Part shown: piece by piece, positions 51,571-58,626 of the stretch
Numbering within the stretch: the first letter of the stretch is position 1
How the letters are laid out: every line of letters begins with the position of its first letter
Assembly (NCBI GenBank): GCA_016712445.1
Contig: JADJRB010000001.1
Span: 1,116,001 to 1,180,000, forward strand
DNA from: Acidobacteriota bacterium
GTDB taxonomy: Bacteria; Pseudomonadota; Alphaproteobacteria; Caulobacterales; Hyphomonadaceae
Direction: 5' to 3'
DNA: 64,000 bases
The notes under the pieces: generated by a model
Database searches by the model: none
The model's input: the letters and a program-made list of their open reading frames with translations, nothing else
Told to the model about the DNA's origin: nothing
Position numbers and translations under genes: made by a program

Positions 51571-53049
51571 CTAGTCGTCGCCGCGGCGACGACCGCCGGC
51601 CCTGCCGCCGTCACGCGGGCCGGAATCCCGGCTGACTTCGCGGCGCGTTTCCTTCGCCGCAGCAGGCGGCGGAGGTGGAGGCGGAGGCGAGGCCGCGGGT
51701 GCAGTCCAGCCTCTTCCACCGCCGCTCGATACGCCGTCGCCGGAGCGTCCGACACTACGGCCGCCGGAATCGCCGCCTCGGCCGCCGCCGCGCCAACCAT
51801 CAGACCCGCCGCCGCGCGGCGTGTCAGCGACCGGGCCGCCCGCGAGACCTGCGTCGCCGCCGCGCCGTCCGCCACGACCTTCGCGCGGGACGTCGACTGA
51901 AGGTGGCGTGATCGAAGAACCCGTGCCCGCGCCGGGTGTCCAGCTGCCACCTCCGGAACCGCCGCCCCGGCCGGGGCGCGGATCGGTAGGCACGGGCGAT
52001 ACGACTGAGGCGCCTGAACCTGACCCTGTGCCAGGCGTCCAGCTACCGCCGCCCGAGCCTCGCCCGTCGCGGCCGCCGCGGCGATCGCCGGTCCAGCCAT
52101 CGCGGCGCGGACGGGGATCGGTGGTCACGCTGCCCGAGCCACCGGCGCCAGGACCCCAGCGATCACCCGGAACGTCCCGCGTCGGCGGGCGGTCGTCGCC
52201 GCCGCGTCCACCGCGTCCATCACCTCCGCGCCCGTCGCCGCCACGGCCATCACCGCCGCGATGATCGCGCCAGTCGTCACCGCCGTGACCGCCGCCGCGT
52301 CCGTCACGTCCGCCGCGATGGTCGCGCCAATGATCGTCGCCGCCGCGCCAGCTCCAGTGCCCGCGCCGCCAGTCGCTGCGATGGAAATCCCAGCCGATCC
52401 AGTAGGGGTTGATCACCGAGGGGCGCGGATGGCGCCGGTAGGTGCTGGTATAGCGGATCGTGCCGCGCGGGCCCCAGGCGAAACCATAGGGATCATAGCC
52501 CCAGGTCGGGCTGTAATAGCCGTAACGGTAATAGTCCGGCGAATAGCCATAGTGCGAAACGCTGATGCCCCAGGAACTGGCATAGCCATGCGTCCAGGTA
52601 TCGTAGCCATAGGTCTCGTTGTCCGCGTACCGGATGTACCCGTACTTGTCGCGGGTGAACATGAGCCCGTGGCGCGCTTCGGTATATTCGTAGATCGGGC
52701 GCACCGAGGTGACGCGGCCATTCAGGCCGAACCAGCCGAGATCGCTCACGTCTTCAGTGATGAACACGCAGCGGCCGGTGAAGTCCCGGTTCTCGCAGAG
52801 TTCCCACTGGCCGGCGAAGACGGCCACCGAACGCGGCCGGTCGTTGAAATTGAGATCGCTCAGTGTGCCGAACGGATCGTAGATGTCGCGCACGTCGCCA
52901 TAGTAATCCTCGTCGCTGAACAGCGCGATGGCGGCCGGGGGCTCATCGCTGCCGCCCTCGTAGCTCGCATACTGGGCGAGTGCGGCGGGCGCGGTGAAGA
53001 AAGCCGGAACAGACAGCGCGACGACCGCGCGCAGGGATAAGCGGCGCAT
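51571..53049 (-). CDS. beta/gamma-crystallin-fold secreted protein with Gly/Asp/Arg-rich tail
   Basis: 492 residues. Signal peptide cut near 'ALA|QYAS' (residue 26), one beta/gamma-crystallin-type domain (41-119, 'LCENRDFTGRCVFI', 'GWFGLNGRVTSVRPI'), a Tyr-rich segment (about 140-200) with many Gly-Tyr pairs, then a low-complexity Gly/Asp/Arg tail (about 225-492). ATG 53049 has AAGGAG 5-6 nt upstream, within the loop of hairpin TGGAC (53051)/GTCCA (53063). First of three paralogous crystallin genes inside the rpsP-rimM-trmD operon. Calcium binding is possible for this fold but unproven. Confidence 0.8.
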   Translation of the reverse strand: MRRLSLRAVVALSVPAFFTAPAALAQYASYEGGSDEPPAAIALFSDEDYYGDVRDIYDPFGTLSDLNFNDRPRSVAVFAGQWELCENRDFTGRCVFITEDVSDLGWFGLNGRVTSVRPIYEYTEARHGLMFTRDKYGYIRYADNETYGYDTWTHGYASSWGISVSHYGYSPDYYRYGYYSPTWGYDPYGFAWGPRGTIRYTSTYRRHPRPSVINPYWIGWDFHRSDWRRGHWSWRGGDDHWRDHRGGRDGRGGGHGGDDWRDHRGGDGRGGDGRGGDGRGGRGGDDRPPTRDVPGDRWGPGAGGSGSVTTDPRPRRDGWTGDRRGGRDGRGSGGGSWTPGTGSGSGASVVSPVPTDPRPGRGGGSGGGSWTPGAGTGSSITPPSVDVPREGRGGRRGGDAGLAGGPVADTPRGGGSDGWRGGGRGGDSGGRSVGRSGDGVSSGGGRGWTAPAASPPPPPPPPAAAKETRREVSRDSGPRDGGRAGGRRRGDD

Positions 53050-53148
53050 TTGGACTCCTTTCGTCCATGACGCCGGCAAACTGACACAGGCGCTATGAAC
53101 AGGGCGCAACAAACTGCGGCGCCGGCCCGGCAAGCTGCAATTTCCGGA

Positions 53149-53706
53149 CTATTGCCTGTCTTCGCCCGGCGGCAGGGTGCCTGCCGGCTCACTCCAGGTG
53201 GCGAGGTCAGGGATGGTGACGCGGCGCGCGGCAACATCCACCTGCGGTACGTCCGCCAGCGTGAACGGCACGAAGACGGTCGCGGCAAGCCCGGCAACCT
53301 CAACCTCCAGCAGGTCGCCCGAGCCGAAGTTCTGCACGGACTTTACTCGCCCCATGCGCGAGCCGGCGCCGTCCTGCACCTCCATTCCGGCGAGATCCTC
53401 GACATAGAACTCGTCATCTGCCGCTGCCGGCAGGCGTCCGCGGGGCACGTGCAGCAGGCGCCCGCGCATCGAGTCCCACTCTTCCTTCTGCTTCATCTCT
53501 TTCGGGCGGACGATGAAATGGTCCTTGCCCGGACGAGCGGATTTCGGGGTCAGCACCACGGCGCCGGTCTCGTCGAGCAGCGGGCCGTAGGTGAACAGGG
53601 CGTCCGGGTCGGCCGTATAGCTCTTCACGCGGACTTCGCCGCGCACACCATGGGCGCCCCTCAGGACGCCCACGGCTATCAGTCTGTCATCGCTCTTGGC
53701 TTGCAT
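53149..53706 (-). CDS. rimM: ribosome maturation factor RimM
   Basis: 185 residues. N-terminal 'IAVGVLRGAHGVRGEVRVKSYT' (RimM domain) and PRC-barrel 'EFYVEDLAGMEVQDGAG', 'NFGSGDLLEVE' are diagnostic. Assists 30S subunit assembly. The start has no obvious Shine-Dalgarno. Flanked by crystallin-type genes on both sides, with 9 bp to the upstream one. Confidence 0.95.
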   Translation of the reverse strand: MQAKSDDRLIAVGVLRGAHGVRGEVRVKSYTADPDALFTYGPLLDETGAVVLTPKSARPGKDHFIVRPKEMKQKEEWDSMRGRLLHVPRGRLPAAADDEFYVEDLAGMEVQDGAGSRMGRVKSVQNFGSGDLLEVEVAGLAATVFVPFTLADVPQVDVAARRVTIPDLATWSEPAGTLPPGEDRQ

Positions 53707-53715
53707 GCGCCGCTT

Positions 53716-54606
53716 CTAGCGGCAGAGCACGTCCGAGAGAACACTCCCCGGCGCTTTATATACCGCTTCGGAGAACCCCTGGTCCTGGCAAAAGCGCGTG
53801 GCCGCGCCGTCGCGGTTCGAAATCCGGGCGCCGCGATAGGTCGGCGCCGGGAAGAATACCGACTGCTCACCGCTCAGCCCGCCGACGGCGCCGCCATTCG
53901 ACGGGGGATAAGACGGCCCCGGCAAGGGCACTGGCCGGCGCCACGGACCTTCGCGGCGCACGTCATAGCGGCGGAACGAGGAGATGGCGTCATTCAGGTA
54001 GATGCCGCCGAGGTCGCTGATCGAAGCATCGAGAAATTCGCAATTGCCCCGGTAGTCGGTGTTCTCGCACACCAGCCAGGTGCCGCGCGTGATCAGGATG
54101 GAACTCGCGGTGTCATTGAAGCGGAACTGGCTGAGACTGGCCTCGCCTTCGTCGAAGCCAAGGAAGGGCCCGCGGAAGTTCGAGTTGGCGAACAGGGCGA
54201 TGTCATAGCTGCGCGGGCCGCGATCATAGCTCGTCACCTGCACCGACGAGATGTTGCCCGACAGGCCTATCTCGCCGAGATTGCGCACCGTGCGGTCAAC
54301 GTACTCGCACTTGCCGCCAAGGTTCGCGTCCGTGCAGAGCAGCCAGACGCCGCCCCGGACTTCCACGCTGCGCGCCTTGTCGTTGAAGCTGACGCGGCTG
54401 AGCTTGGTCTGGTCGGCGGTCAAGGTGACCGAGGTGCCGCGCAGGCCGGTATCCGAATAGAGTGTGATTTCGGCCGGGCCCGTGGCAGGCGGCGGGCCGC
54501 GCCGGAAGGCTTCGATCTCGTCCTTCTGCGCTTCGGCGCCGGGGGCGGCCGCCATCGCGATGAAGACAGCGGCGAGAAAAGTCTGGGCCAGGAAGTCGCG
54601 GGGCAT
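53716..54606 (-). CDS. beta/gamma-crystallin-fold secreted protein, two domains
   Basis: 296 residues. Signal peptide ends near 'AEA|QKDE' (residue 27). Two crystallin-type domains (about 46-125 and 136-213) with 'LLCTDANLGGKCEYVDR', 'IGLSGNISSVQV' and 'LVCENTDYRGNCEFLD', plus a C-terminal region with two cysteines. Eleven bp upstream of rimM it is co-directional with it. A perfect 7-bp stem GTCTCCA (54613)/TGGAGAC (54625) holds its Shine-Dalgarno (GGAG). Confidence 0.85.
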   Translation of the reverse strand: MPRDFLAQTFLAAVFIAMAAAPGAEAQKDEIEAFRRGPPPATGPAEITLYSDTGLRGTSVTLTADQTKLSRVSFNDKARSVEVRGGVWLLCTDANLGGKCEYVDRTVRNLGEIGLSGNISSVQVTSYDRGPRSYDIALFANSNFRGPFLGFDEGEASLSQFRFNDTASSILITRGTWLVCENTDYRGNCEFLDASISDLGGIYLNDAISSFRRYDVRREGPWRRPVPLPGPSYPPSNGGAVGGLSGEQSVFFPAPTYRGARISNRDGAATRFCQDQGFSEAVYKAPGSVLSDVLCR

Positions 54607-54612
54607 GGGTCA

Positions 54613-54631
54613 GTCTCCAACAAGTGGAGAC
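54613..54631 (-). promoter_or_regulatory. hairpin overlapping the RBS of the two-domain crystallin gene
   Basis: On the minus strand GTCTCCA, loop CTTGT, TGGAGAC, then TGACCC and ATG. The 3' arm contains the GGAG ribosome binding site 8 nt before the start. Confidence 0.6.
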
Positions 54632-54756
54632 ATCTCTGGGCCAGTCTGCCTGAATGGTCCATGCGGGCCTTGTTGGCCGGCGTTCAGGCTGCACGACGCA
54701 GATAGCCGGCGCCCCGGGGAAAGGCGCCGGCCTTGCAGCTTCACTGGATTTGCGGG

Positions 54757-55413
54757 TCAGTAGCCGCTGCGATGGGTGACGAGGCGGACCGAGGAGATGT
54801 TCCCCGACAGGCCAATGTCGCTGAGATTGTCGACCGGCCGGTCGAGCGTGGTGCAGCGGCCGCGATAGTCGCCGTCGGTGCAGACTTCCCAGACACCCGA
54901 GCGGATGTCGATGCTGCGGGCGCGGTCATTGTAGCCGGCGCGGGCAAGGTCCGGCTCGTCGCGGTCAATCGTCAGCGCATCGCCGCGAAGGCCTGTGCTC
55001 GAGAAGAAAACAAGGCTGCCATAGACCGGCGTGCCGGTGGACGGCGGATAGCCATAGCCGCCCGCCGGGCGGAGCGAGGAGATGTTGTCGTTGAGGCGCA
55101 GGCCGCGCAGGTCCGGCGCGCTGGCCGTCAGCACTTCGCAGCGTCCGCCATAATTGGCGTCTTCGCAGACTTCCCAGCTGCCATAGTTGAGGACGATCGA
55201 GGAGGTCGCATCATTGAAGCGATAATCCACGAGATCAGGTACCGCGCCGTTGATTGCGACGGCCGTGCCGGAATAATTCGCACCGTCGTGCAGTACGACC
55301 TGATCACGGTCCGGCGTGCCATAGCCGGGGCCGTAGCCATCCGACGCGCAGGCAGGAATGACGAGCGCCGCGAGGCAGGCAGCACCGGCGAAGAGTCTGG
55401 AATGACGTTTCAT
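54757..55413 (-). CDS. beta/gamma-crystallin-fold secreted protein, paralogue
   Basis: 218 residues. A hydrophobic leader ends 'VIPACAS', with Cys about 22; the lipobox is poor (Pro at -2), so it could be lipoprotein or type I cleaved. Two crystallin-type domains (about 37-115 and 131-213) with 'VCEDANYGGRCEV', 'NDNISSLRPAG', 'VCTDGDYRGRCTTLDR' and 'DIGLSGNISSVRL', closely matching the gene at 53716. The Shine-Dalgarno is in the loop of hairpin GGGGC (55418)/GCCCC (55441). Sits between rpsP and the other crystallin genes. Confidence 0.85.
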   Translation of the reverse strand: MKRHSRLFAGAACLAALVIPACASDGYGPGYGTPDRDQVVLHDGANYSGTAVAINGAVPDLVDYRFNDATSSIVLNYGSWEVCEDANYGGRCEVLTASAPDLRGLRLNDNISSLRPAGGYGYPPSTGTPVYGSLVFFSSTGLRGDALTIDRDEPDLARAGYNDRARSIDIRSGVWEVCTDGDYRGRCTTLDRPVDNLSDIGLSGNISSVRLVTHRSGY

Positions 55414-55500
55414 GGCGGGGGCTCCGTAACAGGGTTAACTGCCCCTAAAGCGAACCAGGGTGCGGTTCGGTTCCCTCCCCCTCCCGATTTTTCCGCGCGA

Positions 55501-55536
55501 AAACAAAAGGCCGGTGCCTTTCGGACACCGGCCTTC
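55501..55536 (-). terminator. intrinsic terminator of rpsP
   Basis: AAGGCCGGTG (55508-55517)/CACCGGCCTT (55527-55536), followed on the minus strand by TTTTGTTTT. A terminator here means the crystallin genes downstream (minus strand) need their own promoter. Confidence 0.88.
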
Positions 55537-55564
55537 GCCGTTCGGTTTATAGAAACCCGCCAGA

Positions 55565-55966
55565 TTATTCGGCAGCGGCTTCCTCGGCCGGGGCCGCAGC
55601 AGCAGCGGCCTTGGCAGCAGCCTTGTCGGCCCGTTCCTTCGCACGCTCCTGGGCTTTCTTGCCCGGTGCGCCCTTGTTCGGATTGTTGCTGTTTTCCCAG
55701 GTCGTCACGGCCTTGCCGTCAACTTCCACTTTCGACAGGAAGCGGGCGACGCGGTCGGTCGGCTGGGCGCCTTTCTTGATCCAGTCTGCCGCTTTCGCAG
55801 CATCGACCTTCACGCGCTCGGCGGAGTCTTTCGCAAGGCGCGGATCATAAGTGCCGATCTTCTCGATAAAGCGGCCGTCGCGCGGAGCGCGGGCGTCGGC
55901 AACGACGATCGAGTAGAAGGGGCGTTTTTTCGAGCCGCCACGGGCGAGCCGGATTTTGAGTGACAT
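55565..55966 (-). CDS. rpsP: 30S ribosomal protein S16
   Basis: 133 residues. 'SLKIRLARGGSKKRPFYSIVVADARAPRDGRFIEKIGTYDP', quoted in part, is diagnostic of S16, with an Ala/Lys-rich extension (about 95-133). Shine-Dalgarno CAGGAGAACCCC. Between chorismate mutase and the crystallin genes in the operon. Confidence 0.97.
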   Translation of the reverse strand: MSLKIRLARGGSKKRPFYSIVVADARAPRDGRFIEKIGTYDPRLAKDSAERVKVDAAKAADWIKKGAQPTDRVARFLSKVEVDGKAVTTWENSNNPNKGAPGKKAQERAKERADKAAAKAAAAAAPAEEAAAE

Positions 55967-56008
55967 GGGGTTCTCCTGAAGTTTGTCTCTCGGGGTTCTT
56001 GTTCGGTA

Positions 56009-56320
56009 TTACTCGGCCTCGCGGCCACGGATCTGTTCATGATGGCGGATCACTTCCGCCACGATGAAGGCGATGATTTTCTCGGCGAAGGCCGGATCTA
56101 GACCGGATTCGTTCGCCAGGCGGCGCAGACGCTCGACCTGCTGGGCTTCGCGTGCCTTGTCCGCAGGCGGAAGGTTGTGCAGCGCTTTCAGCTTGCCGAC
56201 TTGCTGGGTCAGCTTGAACCGTTCGGCCAGCGTGTGGATGAGGATCGAGTCCATGTTGTCGATGGACGCGCGCAGCTGGTTCAGCTGGAACAGCGCGAGG
56301 GTTTGGTCGGGGTTGGTCAT
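56009..56320 (-). CDS. chorismate mutase (AroQ class)
   Basis: 103 residues. Helical AroQ fold: 'LNQLRASIDNMDSILIHTLAERF', quoted in part, and 'KAREAQQVERLRRLANESGLDPAF' with 'IIRHHEQIR'-like helix end. Converts chorismate to prephenate. It starts by ATGA overlap with ffh stop and is the commonly seen gene between ffh and rpsP in alphaproteobacteria. Confidence 0.92.
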   Translation of the reverse strand: MTNPDQTLALFQLNQLRASIDNMDSILIHTLAERFKLTQQVGKLKALHNLPPADKAREAQQVERLRRLANESGLDPAFAEKIIAFIVAEVIRHHEQIRGREAE

Positions 56321-57819
56321 TTCTTCTTCGTCCCTCCAAGGCCGGGCAGTGAGCCGCCGCCCAATCCAGGCAAACCTCCGGGTAGTCCGCCTGCGGAGGG
56401 CCCCCCCAGGCCGGGCAAGCCGCCCGGCATGCCGCCGGACCCCATCTTCGCAAGGTCAGCCGGACTGAGGCCGGCCGCCTGCGCGGCGCCGAGCATGCCT
56501 TTCATGCCGCCCTTCGTGCGCATCTTCTTCATCATGGTCGACATCTGAAGGTGCATCTTCAGCAGCTTGTTGACGTCCGACACATCGACGCCGGCGCCGG
56601 CGGCAATCCGCTTGCGGCGCGAGGCGTTCAGCAAGGCTGGCTTGCGACGTTCGGCCTTTGTCATCGACAGGATGATCGCTTCCTGCCGCTTCAGCACCCG
56701 GTCGTCGAGATTCGCATTCGCCATCGCTTCCTTGGCTTTGCGCGCGCCCGGCATCATGCCCATGATACCGCCGAGACCGCCCATGCGCTGCATCTGGCGC
56801 AGCTGGTCTGCGAGGTCGTCGAGGTCGAATTCGCCCTTCTTCAGCTTCGCGGCCATCCGCTCGGCTTTTTCGGCGTCCATCTGCTCGGCAGCCTTCTCGA
56901 CCAGCGAGACAATGTCCCCCTGCCCCAGGATGCGGCCGGCGACGCGCTTGGCGTCGAAGGCATCGAGACCGTCGAGCTTTTCGCCGACGCCGAGGAACTT
57001 GATCGGCAGGCCCGTGACGGCCCGCATCGACAGCGCGGCGCCGCCGCGGCCATCGCCGTCCATCCGTGTCAGGACGAGTCCCGTCAGCGGCAGGCGTTCA
57101 TGGAAACGGCGCGCCGTCTCGACGGCGTCCTGGCCGGTCAGCGCATCGGCAACCAGCAGCACTTCCGACGGATTGGCGATGGCGGCGATCTCGGCCGCCT
57201 CGCTCATCATCTGCTCGTCGATCGAGGTGCGGCCGGCGGTGTCGAGGAAGAGGACATCATAGCCGCCGATTTTCGCGGCCTGCACGGCGCGGCGGGCAAT
57301 GTCAGCCGGCAGCTGACCGGGAATGATGGGCAGCGAGGCAACATTCTCGCCGGCCTGTTTCGCGAGGATCGCCAGCTGTTCCATGGCGGCCGGACGGCGC
57401 ACGTCGAGCGAGGCGAGCAGCACGCGCTTCTTGCCGCGGTCGGCAAGGCGTTTGGCAATCTTGCCCGTCGTCGTGGTTTTACCGGAGCCTTGCAGGCCCG
57501 CCATCATCACGACCGCCGGCGGCACATCGACCCGCAGGTGCGAGGCTTCCTCGTCGGCGCCGAGCATGTCGACCAGCGCGTCATAGACGATCTTGATGAC
57601 CTGCTGGCCCGGTTTCACCGAGCGGATGACCTCTTCGCCCACCGCGCGGGTGCGCACCTTGTCGATGAAGTCTTTGACCACCGGCAGTGCCACGTCGGCT
57701 TCCAGGAGCGCGACGCGGATCTCGCGCAGCGCTTCGCTCACGTCCTTGTCGGACAGCGCACCGCGGCCGGTCAGGCCGTCAAAGATACTTCCAAGGCGTT
57801 CGCTCAGGGCGTCGAACAT
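56317..57819 (-). CDS. ffh: signal recognition particle protein Ffh
   Basis: 500 residues. G-domain motifs 'AGLQGSGKTTTTGKIA', 'LDTAGRTSIDE' and 'DGDGRGGAALS', then a Met-rich M domain (about 325-440). The C-terminus adds three GLPGLGG-type repeats and a KKK end. SRP GTPase for membrane targeting. First gene of the minus-strand operon. Confidence 0.97.
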   Translation of the reverse strand: MFDALSERLGSIFDGLTGRGALSDKDVSEALREIRVALLEADVALPVVKDFIDKVRTRAVGEEVIRSVKPGQQVIKIVYDALVDMLGADEEASHLRVDVPPAVVMMAGLQGSGKTTTTGKIAKRLADRGKKRVLLASLDVRRPAAMEQLAILAKQAGENVASLPIIPGQLPADIARRAVQAAKIGGYDVLFLDTAGRTSIDEQMMSEAAEIAAIANPSEVLLVADALTGQDAVETARRFHERLPLTGLVLTRMDGDGRGGAALSMRAVTGLPIKFLGVGEKLDGLDAFDAKRVAGRILGQGDIVSLVEKAAEQMDAEKAERMAAKLKKGEFDLDDLADQLRQMQRMGGLGGIMGMMPGARKAKEAMANANLDDRVLKRQEAIILSMTKAERRKPALLNASRRKRIAAGAGVDVSDVNKLLKMHLQMSTMMKKMRTKGGMKGMLGAAQAAGLSPADLAKMGSGGMPGGLPGLGGPSAGGLPGGLPGLGGGSLPGLGGTKKK

Positions 57820-57984
57820 CGAAACTTCTCCTCATACCGCTCAAAGCTCAAAAGCCCCGCCGAGCGAGACTTCGCCGGGCAGGGGGCCCCGCCGCCTCCC
57901 GTTCACTTGGAACATGTGCTGGTCAGGGCGCGCTTCTTCAATGCGCGAGATGTGGGCGGCCTAAAGCATGGCGCTTTCCACAGG

Positions 57985-58575
57985 TCAAGCAATCTGCAGC
58001 GCCGCGACCCGGTCCTGCAGCAGCGTCATGGCGGCCCGGATCTCCGAATCCACCAGTGAATACAGGGCCATATTGGCCCAGGTGCCCTTCGCGGCCCGCA
58101 TATGGCTGCGCAGCAGGCCCTCCCGCGAGGCGCCGATCCGCTCCACCGACTTGATCGCTGGAACATTCTCCTCGTCGATCAGGTACTCGATCCGCCGGAT
58201 GCGGCAGGCCTTGGCCCGGCCGATCAGGGCCAGCGCCGTCGCCGCCGGCACGACACCGCTGCGCATCTCTTCCGGGTGCCATTGGTACCCGATCCGCAGG
58301 CGCCGGTGGGTGCGGGAGACCTCCAGATAGGCGGCCACCCCGGCAAAGGCGCCGTCCGAAATACGAGTGATCGCGAACGGGATCGACCGGCCTGTGCGGG
58401 CGTCGGCCAGGGTATGGTCGAAATAGGCGTCGAAGTTCGTGCCGGTCGGGATCACCGGCATCCACTGCCACATGGCGGCCACCGCCCCCGAGGCCGCGAG
58501 CGGCGCGCGGTGCCCCTCGGCCAGGAGGTCCAGGCGCACATCCGCCACCTGAAGTCCGGGCGCATCGAGTCTCAT
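57985..58575 (-). CDS. GNAT-family (RimJ/RimL-like) acetyltransferase
   Basis: 196 residues from ATG 58575. 'TRHRRLRIGYQWHPEEMRSG'-like region (here 'RTHRRLRIGYQWHPEEM'), 'NVPAIKSVERIGASREGLLRSHM' and 'RRIEYLIDEEN' are typical of the RimJ/RimL subgroup acetylating small molecules or protein N-termini. A 19-bp palindrome overlaps the start codon (see 58574-58592). TTG 58611 is an alternative start. Confidence 0.87.
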   Translation of the reverse strand: MRLDAPGLQVADVRLDLLAEGHRAPLAASGAVAAMWQWMPVIPTGTNFDAYFDHTLADARTGRSIPFAITRISDGAFAGVAAYLEVSRTHRRLRIGYQWHPEEMRSGVVPAATALALIGRAKACRIRRIEYLIDEENVPAIKSVERIGASREGLLRSHMRAAKGTWANMALYSLVDSEIRAAMTLLQDRVAALQIA

Positions 58576-58592
58576 GTCACATTGAGTGACAT
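58574..58592. promoter_or_regulatory. 19-bp palindrome over the start of the GNAT gene
   Basis: ATGTCAC (58574-58580), spacer ATTGA, GTGACAT (58586-58592), arms perfectly complementary. Its left arm includes the ATG start of the GNAT gene on the minus strand. Shape suits a dimeric repressor site or small hairpin. Confidence 0.5.
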
Positions 58593-58626
58593 ATCCCGCC
58601 CGCCCGGACAATTCACATGGCCGCGA

